64,000 nt of DNA from Glossina fuscipes (GCF_014805625.2 NW_023998646.1:1201885-1265884), one strand, 5' to 3'; counted from the stretch's first letter, positions 13,079 through 27,800 are shown. The notes: generated by a model from the letters alone, not told the origin. Translations and numbers: made by a program.

Positions 13079-16000
13079 CTAGTTTATCAACTTAATATCA
13101 AATCCGTCAAAGAATGGATGTTCTAGAACATCTTTCGCTGATATACGATGTACGGGATCATAAATTAACATTTTTTGAATTAAATCAAGACCTTCGCTAC
13201 TAAGGTTTTTAAGTTGATTTGTTAACTGATTAGATGACCAACAAGGAAATGTATTTTTGTAATCCGGTAGAGATGTAACGCCTGGCCATATTTCCTCTGT
13301 AGGTGTTCTTAATATTCTGCAATAGAAAATGTGGAATTAATAATCATTTCATTTAATTTTTTTTTTTTTCGTTTTATATGACTCTTCTTCTGTAAAAATA
13401 ATTAAATGCAAGTTTTTAAGGCGGTCTTTGCGAAGACAATTCCATTTGCATTTAAAAATTATATTTTCATTGAAAAGTATCTATTCTTTGATAACGACAA
13501 CTTCAACCTAAAATATTATAACTCCGAAATATGCTCTTGAATAATATTGTCCAACCCATATTTATATATAATATAATATATATATATAATATATATATAA
13601 TAACCAAAACTTTGTGGCATTTTAGTAAACCGCGCCCTGGCATTAAAGGTCGCTTAACACAATGCATTCATATGAAGGCTTTGTACGGCAAGTGGTCAAA
13701 AGGTATTGCGATCCTAACGATTTTCAATAGCGTTCACCCTTGGGTCAAAATACGACGATGTACCAATCTTCATTACAATATCTTAAAAACTGCGATCTGT
13801 AGTGTAAAGGGACAGACAAGCACCGTTTTATGAACCGATTGGTATAATAAAAGGTGGGCCCATCTTAAGTCCTGCTGGGTGTTGTCCAAATTTAAAAAGA
13901 CGTAAGGTGTAAAAACATTGTAACGTTTATTAATCCAGTCGAAACTATTAGCCTTTTGAAATTGAATCGAACTTCCAAAAAAATTTGTGTATTTTCTAAT
14001 AGAAGTTTGACAAAGACTACCACATTTTGCTGGTTTGTGAAGAAATTCGCAATGTTTAAATTGAAAATGCTTTATCCATATCAGCAGCAAGCAAATGGTT
14101 CGCTCGTTCTATAAGATGTTCAAAGCGATTCAAATATTTAATTATTTGGCGAAAACTGAGTTTGATTGAAAAATTTTGACATCGACATGTGCGTTTTGTA
14201 TTTATTTTGCTCTCTGCAAAACACAGTTTTCAAAAGGCTTTTTTTGATATATGGTTTTGATATCAGCTTTTACTATTAATAGTAGTAGTATTATACTATT
14301 AAACATACTGAAATCCCAGAATTTCTATAATGATAGCAATGATTATTTTACCAAAGAAATTGCAAAGAGTTTCCGAGTAAAGTGGCACGTATTTATTTAA
14401 TAACATTTGATTAGGGAACAACAACAGTGTATCAGCGCGAAAAAAGCATACTGTTGATTTTTTTTTTTTTTTTTGGTATATAAGGAAAGTTAACAGCTAT
14501 TCTCCCGAGGCATCTTGAAGAAGCGAGCATTTGAGTGAGAATGTTTGACCAAACAAAGCACCACTTTTGTTAACAAAAAATATGTAAATTAGCTTATCGA
14601 CAACACTGTACGCACTTTACTAGAAAATTTTAATTTAAAAATGTTACAAAAAAGTTTAATGAAAGGAATCCGGTGGGCCGTTCTAAAAAATCTTGTTTCG
14701 ACAAAAACGCTCTAAAGTGTCAAATGCCCGTAAAGGGCGCTACAATTATATTTAGGAAATCAAGTTGAAACAAACATCTTTGTATGTTATTCTTCACATT
14801 TAATGGATCATTTATGTCAATAAAATACTTGAATTTTTGAAAAATTCATAATGGTGAAAATATAGAAAAAATTGCGGTTGAATTCTAGCAACAATTCGTT
14901 AAAATTACTTATTTATTTATATAGCCGTTACTTACTGCGTCTCCTGCAAGTTGGTTATTGTAGGTTTGTTTTATAGATGCACCATGCATTATCGGTTTGC
15001 AAGCCATTTTGAATATATTGAGCTTCTTACTTTTTTCGATTCATATTTGAGACCGAATGAATATGTGTTTCAATTTTTTAACATTATCTTTGATTAACTT
15101 GAAGGAGTGGGAGAGTATGTATCGAAAGAAGTAAAAACATTACATGCAGTTGGAAAATGCCGCGCTTTAAATATCCAACATAGAATTCCTCATATATTTT
15201 TGCGATAAAACATTAAACACTATACTTTGTTTCCAACTAAGGCATAACTTTCATTATAGTTCTTACATAGAAGAGGGCGTAAAACCTACACTGACGTTTC
15301 ATTCAACCATCATTATTTTTCTTGCCAAAGATCTTTTTATTAAATACCGATTTTCATCATGAAGTACTAAAAATTAGATTAAGTTGCAAAAAGCAAAGAG
15401 TTTTATGCAGGATGAGGCCCAAAAAATAGAACGGTGTTGCTAAAATTTGGTACATACAGTTTCTTTGTCAAATTATTATAATGGCCCAACTTTCTTTCAT
15501 TAATAAACATTAAGAAATAGGCCCTAAATATTAAGAATAGACATTTTGAGAGAATTTTCTCAATGGATTTAAATCTGTCTGTGCGTCTCTGTCTGACTGA
15601 ATTTCCGCACATGACATGACATGTTTCGGCCAAAAGACGAACGTGTAAAATGTTGTTTTGAGAAACATATCATATAAAAAAAATTATCCATTTTTATATA
15701 TCGCAACAAAAATCTGTGAATAATTTTTATGGATTCACAATATATTATAGTGCTATCTCGTTGGATATTGGGAAGACTGCCTCCGTGTAGATAATGTTGA
15801 GTTTAGGTATTGCCCAGTTGACGTGCCAACTCTTGTAGGTTATATTCCTGTGTGTTACATGATTTCCTCTGCGAAGGTTAAAACAATCCATCGGTGTGAT
15901 ATTTCAGACTTCAAAGGGCGCAAATTGTCGGTGAAAATGAATTGTCTTAACATTCCATGAGCAGCAGAATCCACTGCAATGATAGCGTACGCAAAACATC

Positions 16001-18224
16001 ATCGGCAAGGCGAAATAGCGGTCCAAATACAGGCCTAAGTGATGGATACAGATAAATCTACAAAACAGACAACTGCCGCGGGAAAAGTGACGATGGAACG
16101 TGATCAATATTGTCTCGGAAAAACAACACGGCAGGAGCTCCACAAAGCCACTGTTCTTGGAAAGCGTGCAATTGCGAAACCTTTTATTAGGAAAGTCGTT
16201 AAAAAAACGTGGTATGCCACGACGAATCATCGTTCACATTGTTTTTTGCAAACGGCCAGGTTTATATATGGAGAGCAATTAAACAAGCTCACGATCCGCA
16301 CTAAGTGCTCAGTACATTCAAACATAAAGGAAGTTCTGCTATGATTTGGCCGGCTATATCGTTTTTAATTACTCTCTCCTTTACAACACTGACTTGACTT
16401 GATTATAGCGAATGAATATCCCGACATCCTCGACGACGAAATTTTTCTATGGTTAGTATATTTCTGCCAAACTTCTAGGATGAAAGTGTCGCCATACATA
16501 CAGCCAATTACATACAGAGGTGGTTTGAGGACCACGAGAATACTATTAAAAATTTGTCCTGGCTAACACACTCGCCAGACCTCAATACAATTCAACCGTT
16601 ATGGGAAGTTTTAGAGTAGAGAATGCTATCCGCTCTGCTGCATCTCCAAAATCATTGGAGAAATTGGCCGCTGTTTTGGGAACAAAAATTAGCAATATCC
16701 CATTGAAAATTAATCAAACGCTCTACAAATGAATCCCGCAAAGAATTGAAACCTTTTTGCAAGGAAATTAGTAAATAAATATTGTGCTTATGTCAGATGT
16801 TCATATTATAAACCCCCATAAACAACTATGGAAAAATTTGGATGGGAAAAATGGGCATGGGCATTTTTTGGACCAAATCCCGTGAAAACTTTATTATAGA
16901 AACAGACCTTGATAGCAGTCCTCCTGGCAAAATAAAAAGATGATCCATCTCAAATTGGTATTGCAAACATACGTACAAACTTAATCTACGCGAGCCACAA
17001 AAAAGATTCTTGATGTAAAGTGCGTTAACATGGAACCAATAACAGAAAATTTTTGGACTGCTCGAATAGGTAAATTTGAAGAGTTTTAGGATTATCATAG
17101 TTATGAAATGTAATTTTAAAGAAAGTGTCTGCAGATGCAGAAATGCTTCTACTTCTGCAAAGTTTTTTTTTAATAAGTAATTTTCTGCTTAGTTTAAAAA
17201 AACTTCATATTACCTGAACATTCTAAATAACTGATCAATCTCCGAATCTCCTTGAAACAATGGTTTTCTAGTAGCCATCTCAGCAAAGATACATCCAATT
17301 GACCATATATCCACTGGGCATGAATATCTTGGTGATCCAAGCAGTACTTCAGGGGCTCTATACCAAAGAGTGACTATTTCATGAGTATATATTCGAACGG
17401 GTATACCAAAAGAACGTCCAAGACCAAAGTCTGCAACTTTGATTATACCGTTTTTGTCGATAAGTAAATTTTGTGGCTTTAGATCACGATGTAAGACCCT
17501 TCGCCGATGACAAAATAAAATAGCACTTGTTATTTGATACAAATAGCTTCGAACTAGTTCACTATCCATTGACTTTTCCGATGGTAATGAATCCATATAT
17601 TTTTTTAAATCCATTGAGAGAAACTCAAAAATCAAATATAGCCGATTTTCCTCCATTAACACATCTTCGAGACAAACAATATTCGGGTGCTTTAATTCTT
17701 TTAATAATGATATCTCTCTGAAATGGGAGTAAAAATAGTAAATGACTCTAATTTGAAAGTAAAAAAAGGTATTGTTAATTTTTGAAAACTTTTTTCATTA
17801 ATGGGCTTGTGAAAGTTAGTGTAAAGGTAACTCAGGAAAATACGTATATTTTTCATTTAATCTCTCTTTCCTTGTCACTGAATCAAATCAAACTTTATGT
17901 TGTGACTAATATGATAAAATTGAAAGCTAAATCATCAAATATGCTACTCAAATTGTTTGAATCTTATGAACAAACTATTTCGGATGCTCTGTTTCACAAA
18001 CCCACTGATCAGAAGAGTAATTTGTGCACCGCCAGTATAGCAAAACATGATCGTGATTTCTACGCAAACTCGTACCTTATAGCAGTTGACGGTATTCCTT
18101 CGTCGTCTGATTCTAAGCGAATCTTTTTCATCGCAACAATTTGTCCTGTGATTTTATTTCGACCTTTATACACGACTCCATAAGTACCCTCCCCAATCTT
18201 TTCTATTTTCTGAAAATCCTCCAT
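13079..18224 (-). CDS. Cdk1: cyclin-dependent kinase 1 (Cdc2)
   Basis: Ser/Thr kinase that, with cyclins A and B, drives entry into mitosis. Exons 18224-18076, 17717-17214 and 13316-13079 join in phase 2 twice and give 296 residues, the usual length. Visible sites: glycine loop GEGTYG with the inhibitory Thr14 and Tyr15, catalytic Lys33 (VAMKKI), the cyclin-binding helix GIPSTAIRE at residues 43-51 split by intron 1, [11 protein letters not shown] in the fly-type form VADFGLGR, the activation-loop segment [15 protein letters not shown] containing the CAK-site Thr, and the CMGC insert region [12 protein letters not shown]. The C-terminus ends GFDIKLIN. A poly(A) signal lies 78 nt past the stop. 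Intron 2 is 3.9 kb and carries a decayed Tc1-like element. The PSTAIRE form and the full-length match make this Cdk1 rather than Cdk2 or Cdk5. Confidence 0.96.
15890..16810 (+). mobile_element. decayed Tc1-like DNA transposon in Cdk1 intron 2
   Basis: A transposase relic lying antisense to Cdk1. Conceptual plus-strand translation in several frames gives recognisable Tc1-family pieces in the right order: a helix-turn-helix exit region (about 16130-16210, [16 protein letters not shown]), a [18 protein letters not shown] block followed by [15 protein letters not shown] (about 16260-16350), [13 protein letters not shown] (about 16495-16535), then [18 protein letters not shown] (about 16563-16617), matching the SPDLNPIE-LW signature just before the last catalytic acid. 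There are several stops and frame changes, so it cannot encode an active enzyme. I could not define terminal inverted repeats, so the ends are approximate. Confidence 0.72.
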
Positions 18225-21200
18225 TTCTTTTTTATCAATTTAAAACTCGGAATACCGCGAAAGGAATATATAATTAGTACCGAAGAAAACACCACAAATA
18301 TTAGATATAGGATGAGTATAGCGAACACAGGATGTTTAGTAAATAATAAAAAATTAAGATGTTAATAACGTAAAGACCATTTTACGTTACGATTACTTTA
18401 AAAATATATACATGCAGCGGCGGGCCGCTTAAATAGGTAGAAAAAATCCTACAAATTTGAGAGAGAGCATTTTCTCATCTTTTAAAATTTGTTGGGAGAA
18501 AAAGAAATTCGAAATGAAACATTAGGTGGGGCAAAATTGTAAAGAAATTATTTACTTTTTTAAAATATTAAAACAATGAACATGACACAATCCTAACAAG
18601 CCATATTGCGGAAATTTTCTAAAATAAATATAGAAAAACTAGTATAAATTATATGCGGTGGTATATTAACGAGAAAAAGTATATTAAGCAATTTATAAAA
18701 ACTTTATATTTTATATAACAACAAATTGCAGCAAAAGCTATTCGTGCCGGTTATAATTTGATGAAATTAATTTTTTTATATCTTCGTTGGACACGTAAAC
18801 CCGGTATTAATAAAACAAATGCGCGGATTATATGTAGAGGTAACACTGGTCATCTTCATTTGTTTCTTCATTTGTTTTCGTGATAAAACAGTAGTCATAC
18901 CATTTTTCCATTTAAACATATATAATGATCCGATTCAATTTATTTTCGATGCATCTCCAAAATTGTACGTTGAACGCAAACACATGCACATGAAACGATT
19001 CTAAACTGATTGTTGTAATAAAACATTTAACTTAAGACTTGCTGGGTGTTACATATACCCGCGCAAAATTATTATTGCATATAGTGGCGTATGGCAAAGA
19101 TTTCAAGTGCAGTATGGTTTTGGATGGTCATTTGCGCTTTTATTAAATCAATTTCGTTACTTATTTATTAAATGCTTATTTCACAACTAACTATTTTCAG
19201 CTTATTAAAAGCCGTTAAAATTTTCTTCAAATCTGTTTTCAAAGAAGTATGTCGATTTATTAATTTTGCGCTTTGTTGGCGCTTAAGTGTTTTCACTAAT
19301 TCAATCGATAGAACTTTGCTGCAATAACGCAAGGAATATCATCAATTTGTGTAGTGGATTGCATCATTGCAATTATGCGTTCGATGCATATCGATGTAAA
19401 TTTAAACCAAAGCAAAGTTTGAGACGTAAAAAGACATCAACATAAATGTAAACAACAAGTATATGAAAAACAACGACAGGAAGATTAATGTAAAAGCAAA
19501 ATAAAATTCCGATTGATTAATGATAACTGATTATATGAAAAAAATCATATTTTAATGACGCTACGTTTTTTGAGTTGTTGAAATTATTGAACTTTCTTGT
19601 CTACTGGAATAATTTTTTGTATGCTTATTTTATATTTTAACATATAAAAAGAAAAACCGAAAGCCTTAGATGCTATAGTGCTTTAAGACTCTTTAGCCTT
19701 AGAATTTATTCTCTGGCTAAATTATTAATAATAATAGTATATTTTAATATTCTGTAGTAGTACAAAATAGTCAAATAAATTTTTATGTTTTCAATATTGA
19801 TGAGACTGACTATATATATTTAAAATTAGAATTAAATATACTTTATAAACCCATAAATTATATGTATAGTTTCTAAATTTAAAATATATTGTCTTTACTT
19901 CCTCTTGATAGCTTTTTCCGTTTTGCTTTATTCGTCAGTATACATGCAAGATCATATGATTTAACTATTCCCACAAAGTTAGAGTTATTGAAGGTAGGCA
20001 GATGGTAAGTCCTATCCTCAAAATAGGAATAGCGCGTCATTGTGTCAATCCTCTAAATTTTAATCAGTTACACATGTTCTTTTTATTTCAAGGTCTGGCA
20101 ACTTAGCATGCCGGCATTTTAGTTTTTACTAGTAAATGGTCGGTTTCAGGTCGTAATTAGCACAAGTTCTAATATTTAAATCACTTACAAAGGTTTTTAA
20201 AGCAATAGAGAATGTGATAGCTCTACAGTAATTTTTCACAATTTACAACTTCCGAGTGGCCCAAAGCCGATGTCAAAATATAAATCTCGTCGCATTTTAC
20301 TTTATTTAAATAATGTCCAGCAAACATTCGCCGATTATAGCGAATTAAAGAGAATACTTTAAGATTATATCAAACAGAAAATCCAAAAAACGAAACATTC
20401 AATCAAGAAACCTCTTATTTCTTAGTCTGTGTCAGTTGCTGCTAATGCAGTAACTCCGCTTACCTTAAGATCATCAAATTCAGCCGATCGGCTACAACTT
20501 TTAGGTAAGAATTGTTTTTTTTGTTGTTTTTGGTAAATAATTAGAAGTCTTCTATCTCCTTATAATTAACTGAGAAATAGCAACTTTTAGAAACCTTCTT
20601 TGGAATGCAGCTTCAGTTAGTGATAATTGTTATGTGCTGAGGAGATTTTTTTAACAACGAATTAGTTTTATGTGCTTTGTTACTATGATTGTTATTTTGA
20701 AGTAGCCGACGGGTTGGTTAGAGAAATCATAGAATTTTTCTTTAGTTCATCCAAGAATGCTAGAGAGATGACTGTGAGCAGTCGAAGATTGTAAATGCTT
20801 CGATTTTTGGAACACAAGTCCATAGCGAGTACTTGAAATTTTTGAATATTTGTTAGCAATTTTTAAGTGCATTATCGTCGTAAGATTTTTCGGCAAACGT
20901 AAATTTGTAGATAACTTGGCTGATGTTCAAGTGATTTTCTCAAAAAAATTAAATCGACGATCACAAAATATTGAATCATGTTTTTAGAAAATGTTTCGAC
21001 TGTTGTCCTAAATGCACAACTGCCTCCTGCGGTGGCACCGTGAAAGAAGCCTTCATAATAATGCATTGTTTTCGAAAAACAATTTGCTTTTAAAACATTC
21101 AAAACGCTATTTTTATATGCTCGAGGAAATGTACTTGCGTATATAATAACCCGCATCTTAAGAAGTTTCATACCATACAATATAAATTTAGAATTTCTTT

Positions 21201-21847
21201 TTGATTTTCAGTATTACAATTTAAGAAATTCAATATTGGTTTTTTAATTTTAAATATTTATGGGAGATGTTTTTTTCAAAACAATCATCATTGATGCAAT
21301 AAGTTTTATTGTTTATAATTTTTTAAATGAGCCCACGATTATTTTACCGGCCATTTCTGAGACGACGTCACGTCTGCGTTCACATATTTCAGACAGTCTT
21401 TCCCAAAAAATTCTTGACATAGTACCATACAAGAGACGTAATAGTAAAATAACAAAGTGCCTTCACATTCATTTGCAATACCTACTGAAATATAGAGAAA
21501 GTTTTCTTTCTCGGGATTCATGTCAAAATAGGACCTAAACTAAAAACATTCAAAGAATATTGAACAAAAATCTTTCATAATCGAACTTAAATTTAATTTC
21601 GTTTAATTTAATTCATATTAAATTTGATCAGGAAAAAATTCATGAAATTGCTTGTTCATTCTACTGCCGTTTGGGATTAAACTGCATTCTTAACGATTTG
21701 ACTTTAATTAAAATGTATTTTGCTTAATATATCGTAGGTAGGTTTATATACAGTAAGAATGAAAATTAGAAAGGAAAGTTGCTGCTTTGTTTCTTAGTAT
21801 ATTGTTGCTTTTCCTAAATTTCGTTCCATTAATTTCCATTGCAGAAA
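18225..21847. other. 5' flanks of the divergent Cdk1 and AGO3 genes
   Basis: Cdk1 (minus) and AGO3 (plus) point away from each other across about 3.6 kb. A plausible 5' UTR exon for AGO3 ends at 20504 with the donor GTAAGA, and an acceptor TTGCAG ends at 21844, three bases before the chosen AGO3 start codon. A truncated repeat tail lies at 19656-19737. No other gene is seen. Confidence 0.35.
19656..19737 (+). mobile_element. 5'-truncated SINE/LINE tail
   Basis: Contains only the shared tail: it starts CCGAAAGCC, continues through GATGCTATAGTGCTTTAAG and TTAGAATTTATTCTCTGGC, and ends in a short (TAA)n-like run. Its CCGAAAGCC matches the SINE version of the tail rather than the LINE version (GCCGATAGCC). 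The tRNA-like head is missing. A possible 10-bp direct repeat TATATTTTAA flanks it (19631-19640 and 19738-19747) but is not flush with the left end. Confidence 0.7.
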
Positions 21848-24800
21848 ATGAAGGCAAGCGGACGCGGCAAGCTTCTACGTTTAGAAGAAGGCGTCAAATC
21901 TACACTTGTAGAATCTAGTAGTGGATCGGATAAAACTAAGGATAGCGGTTTAGGGACAGGGACAACTTTAATTGGAGACCGTAGGCGCGTAGGACGAGGA
22001 AAACTTTTAGATGAATTACCTTCAATTTGCTCCAAATTATCTAATATATCTATTGGACACGGCCGAGAACTGATTAGTGAACCTACTGAAGTGTCATCGG
22101 TCGATGGTCGCGGGGCACGATCAGTCATTGCTCAAAAGATAGATGTATCGAAAGAAGAAACTATTAAAGTTTCTACCACAAAGCAATGCGAAAGCACTTC
22201 GAATTTTTTTGCGTCTCTTAAGACAATTCAAGGCACAAAGGGTAAGCAAATGTCGAGTAATTATGCAAGTTCTTTGGCAATATTTCCCCTAGATGATGCC
22301 AATAAGATAAGCGGGTTGAAGATGTATCTTATCTTGTCGATTTCATTTAAAAATTAACTTAATTTTTCTCCTTAAGTTATTTTAATCAATTTTGCAAGTT
22401 TGTCCAAATCCTTTTTATTCATTTGCACCTCTCATATGTGTTGTTATATATTGACATATAAGATTCACTTATTATCTGTTTGGATAGCGTATGATTTAGC
22501 ATTTTCTATTTGCTTCTCAAATAGTAGTTATGATTACTTTTCCCTCAGAACAGAGGAACGTGTTATTTACTTCACTCAGACCTTAATAGTGTAGATAGTT
22601 TGTGTGATTCCACCTATATAGTCCTTAAAACGTGGAAAAAGCTGTCCCCCTGCTTTAGCAAATAAACTGAGTAATCCGTACATTAAAAAGAGCCTGGGAC
22701 CGGTGTACTTTCGTTATCTTCTCTCGTTATAGAACAATCGTATGATACTAAAGACAAAAAACGATACGACCACATCTTGGATCGATGGTACTTGCTTGCT
22801 TTCGTATCTAGTTTGGCTTTTGATTGCGGTATTTACAATTGAATGTTTTTTATACCACCGGTGTGCGTGTAAAAAAATAATGCACAGAAGAGGAAGAAAG
22901 TAAATAAATAAACAGAGCAAATATAAAATTTGCAAAAGAAATCCATGAAACAAAATATAAAATAAGATTTAATAAATTGAATTAAACATATCACCCATTA
23001 TTTAAATGCTTTCTTATTCTTTTTCTTAATAGCTGGCTTGATATTTATAATTTTCACATTGAATGTGCTTGTCTCTATACAATCCAACCAGGGCCCGAAC
23101 ATCATGTTTCTAAAATACTTTTTAATTAGTAATCCTGCATTTCCACTTTTCGTCATTTTCAAAAATTTGTTCGATAATTTCGTAATTTATTTTATTTTTA
23201 CCAACATTTTGGAATTTCTGATATTAGGTTATCTACCTGTGGCAATTAATTTAATCAAATATGTACTTTTGCAATGATATTTTGCTTTATTTTCCCTTTA
23301 TATATGAAGCTCGATAGCTATTTGGTTTTCGCCTTAAAATACGACATTTTACAATCCATATCGAGCGAACACTCATATGCTTTATCGAGTCCCCATCAAC
23401 CCAAGATGCAAATTCGACATCGAGTTTAATCGATAACGAGAACCGTAAATCGAGTTCTGTTTCAATATCTATTATCTGGTCATTCATTGAAAATAACTTT
23501 TTTCTATACATAAACTTGAAGACCTTTTATTGTCCTTACCTCTATATGCTCATAAGCAAAATGCAATATCCTTTCTTTGTGTAGTGGAAAGTTTCGTTAA
23601 AGGAGATTTTTGAAGGAGGAAGTCACCGTAAGTTTTTCAGAAGAAAATACTTTCATTAGTTTAATGGGTGCTACGAGTTTTTTCCTTGTCGCTCCGAAAA
23701 TTTTCCTTTGTCAACTGAATACCTACGTTGCAGCGTAACGTTTATGTTCATTTAAGAGCATTTTCAAACAAAAATATGTTCATAGCTTCGACCGGTGGAC
23801 AGATGGGTACCCAGCTATTAAAAGTTTGGAGTACACATTTTGGTGTTAATTTTGAATTCAGCTATTGAGTTATACATTTTATTGCCATTTTCAGAATGGA
23901 GACTAATACTTGAAAATGCAAGGGCTGATTTATGATTGAAGAATTTCAAACTAATGGCCAAAAGTAAGATATTTATATTTGTAAAATAACACTCCTTGAC
24001 ATATTTAAAATATCGGAAGTATCCTATTCAATCGCTTCTGTCCCAAAAGAATTGTTGAATGCATGCTATACGTTTTTCAAGTAGTTTTGCTTTTTCGTAA
24101 CGTAGCCATTATAGATTCAATTATGAATTATTTAACCTACTTGGAATCCTTTGCAAAAATTTAAATGATGTTTATGACGTAATCTCCTTGTCGGATTCCG
24201 TGTATGCGATAAATTCTACCGTTGCGTTTTCAATGTTCAAGTATTGCCGATGCCATATCTAAACTAAAGCTTTTAATTAATAAAGCCGCTTTACTATCCT
24301 TCAATGTTCTAAACGATGTTATGTTCAGATGCCAAGTTTAGGTACGGTGATGCACTCTTAGTTTGATGCATATCGTCTTTGAGTGCGTGGTGTGCACATT
24401 TTTTAATTTGAATTTTTTCTAACTATTTAAACTCAAGTAATACTAAAATAATAAAAATTGTTATATATAAACATACGTGTTTAAGTTGCTAAATCTTATA
24501 GTTATTCGAGCAAATAATATCAAATACATTAAATTATTTTAGGCATTCCAGTAAAATTGGCTTGTAATTATATACGCATAAACTCTGATCCCAACAAAGG
24601 GGTTTTTGTTTACGAAGTGCGTTTCTCTCCAAATATCGACTCTACCAGCTTAAGAAGGCAATATCTGAACGAACATAGCACTAAATTTGGAGGGACTAAA
24701 ACTTTTGATGGAGTTACATTATATTTGCCGATTTTGTTAAAAGATTCACTAACAACATACCTTTCAAAAGCCAGCGATGGATCTAGTATTGAGATACGAA

Positions 24801-27800
24801 TACTTTTTAAAAGGAGGGAAACCCTAAAAGATTGCATTCATCTGTACAACGTTCTTTTCGATAGGATCATGAAGACACTAAATTATGTGCGTTTCGATCG
24901 CAAGCAATTTGATCCCACTTCACCGAAAGTAATTCCTCAGCAAAAACTAGAAGTGTGGCCAGGATATGTGACTGCTGTAGATGAATATCAAGGAGGTCTT
25001 TTACTTTGCTGCGATGTTTCTCACAGACTGTTATGCCAAAAAACTGTTTATGAAACTCTATTTGAAATATATAAAAGCAACCCAAATAAGGTCCAAGAAA
25101 TGGCTAAGAAAGCTCTCTTGGGTTCCGTAATTATAACGAGATATAATAACAAAACATATCGTATTGACGATATTTGCTTTGATAAAAGTCCGTTATCTAC
25201 ATTTACAATTAAAGGATCTGTCTTGAATTTTTTTGATTATTACAAAGAAAATTATAACATCGCAATAAAGGATAAAAATCAACCACTCTTAATATGTATT
25301 AAAAAGCAACGGAAATCACAAAGTCCGCAAATAGAAGACTTGGTTCTTTGTTTGATTCCGGAATTGTGTTATTTAACAGGATTACGTGATGACATAAGAT
25401 CTGATCATAAATTAATGCGTGAAATCGCGACTTTCACCCGCGTGACCCCCAACCAACGTGTAGAAGCGCTAAAAAAATTCTATACAAATATACAAAATAG
25501 TCCTGAATCATGTAAAATCTTAAGCGAATGGGGATTGTCTTTGGTACCGAGCTACGAAGAAATCTATGGTCGGCAATTGGAGGAAGAAAAAATCTATTTT
25601 GCCCATAATAACGTTGGTGTTGGCCATAATGCAGACTTTGGTAAACACGTGGCAACAAACGAATTATTGGAAATTTTCCCTATACATAATTGGCTTCTTA
25701 TCCATTGTAAAAACGATAGCAAAGTGGCCGCATCATTTTGTGAACATATGCAAAGGAATACGCGTTCATTTGGTTTAATAGTGCATCCGCCAAAAATTGT
25801 TGTTATTAGCAATGACAGGATTGATACTTATGTAAACGCCTTGAGACAAAACATTACTAAAGAAACTCAAATTGTTGTCTGCATATGCACAACTAGCAGA
25901 GATGACAGATATGCTGCTATTAAAAAAACTTGTTGTGCTGAAATTCCAGTACCGTCGCAGGTAATGTCTTTGCTACAAACATTATATCTAATTCAAATGT
26001 TTGGTTATGCCTTTATTTTAACGTTTTAGGTAATAAACTCTAGAACTCTTCAAAATGAAGCAAAAAACCGATCAATTGTCCAAAAGATTGCCCTTCAAAT
26101 GAATTGCAAGTTAGGTGGATCGTTGTGGTCTATAAAGATCCCCTTTAAAAACGTAATGATTTGTGGAGTCGACGTGTATCACGATGCTACTCAAAAGGGT
26201 AATTCTGTCGCTGGTAAGTAGTACATGACCTACTTTTAAAATACTTCAACCGAAACCGGCTACGTTGAACTGTATTGCTGATCAACTATTAACTTGTGGC
26301 ATAGCAAAAACAAGCTAAGCAAATACAGGTAAAGAAGTCGAAGTTGCAACAAATTTTAAATATGCACGGACGGCACATATGATTCATGTTCATAGCAGCA
26401 AAAGGTTCATAGGCTGTTAACACTCTCTTTAAAAATAAAATTTTGAACATAGAATAAACATAGTGTCCTTAATTTTCATATCATAAGATAACGTTGTTAC
26501 CGCTAACATATTCTTTTAGCTTTTGTTGCATCCTTAAACCAAAAATACTCTAGATGGTACAGCAAAGCAGTGATTCAAAGTAAAAGAGAAGAAATTTTAA
26601 GTGGACTGTGCTCTTGTTTAATATCAGCGTTAAAGGAATATGAGAGCGAAAACAGCCACTTTCCTGATGGCGTTATCATTTATAGGTATTTACCTCCAAT
26701 TTAAACGTACAAATCAATTTCTACACTACACCGGATGTGGACTGTGGGCTTGCACAAAATTATCTGATTGCAGTATACACCATTTTATACATTTATTTAT
26801 TTACTTATTTTTTTAACATATTTCAAGAGATGGAGTCGGTGACGGTCAACTACAAGTTTGTGAAAATTATGAAATTCCACAGTTAGAAGAATCGTGCCGT
26901 AAGATGCTAAACTACGTCATAAAAATAACTTTTATTATTGTTCAGAAACGAATCAATACTCGCTATTTTGCGGTAAGTCATAGCAAATATTCACACAAAA
27001 ACGGGTTGCAATACTTATATCTACCAACCAGAAGTGTTTAATCCAGAGTGAAATTTGTCTGCTTACTGTAATTTGTAAACAGCATGCAAGAACGTAAATA
27101 CTTCGGTAAAAACCATTTTCAAAACAAATTCTAAAATTGGTCTACCAACGTTAACAACGAACAGGATGTCAGCAAGTGCAACTTATTTACAAAAAATTTG
27201 AGAGTTTAAAGGCAAGAAAGGGTGTCAATTTTCGTCGCGGTTACAGTTCGACTTTAAAAAAAAAACTCCGCACTTCTCTTGCGCTGACAAATTCCGTTTA
27301 ACAAATGCATACAAAGAAAATGTGACTGTCAGATTCATATTTTCCATTTAAAGAAATGTACAATTTTATCTCTAGAAATAAAGATGGTGGATATCAGAAT
27401 ATGTGATCCCATATTAGCTCATCTAAAATATTAATCAAATTTACCCCTTCATTAGATGAGCCGAAACAGTTTTGAAAACCCAAGTCCTGGCACAATTGTT
27501 GATAAAACTATTACCCGGGCACGTTTATATGACTTTTTCTTAGTTTCGCAAGCCGTTAGACAAGGTTCGGTCTCTCCCACTCACTACATTGTGTTAAGGG
27601 ATGATGCCCAATATAGTCCCGATATAATACAAAGATTGAGTTACAAGTTGTGCTTCCTGTATTATAACTGGCCAGGAACCATACGAAATCCCGCTTGCTG
27701 CCAGGTAAGCTTATATCAGTTTTTAAGATCATCTCTTAGCGTAAACAAATATTTTTCAAACGAATTTTCGAAACTGAATCCGACTTTTCACACTTTTTCA

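Noticed and set aside
15904..16344. Overlapping open frames on both strands near 16.1 kb.
   Set aside because: They are explained by the decayed Tc1-like transposase, whose blocks shift between frames; none is a gene by itself.
21829..22128. Minus-strand frame of 99 codons.
   Set aside because: Shadow of the first AGO3 coding exon.
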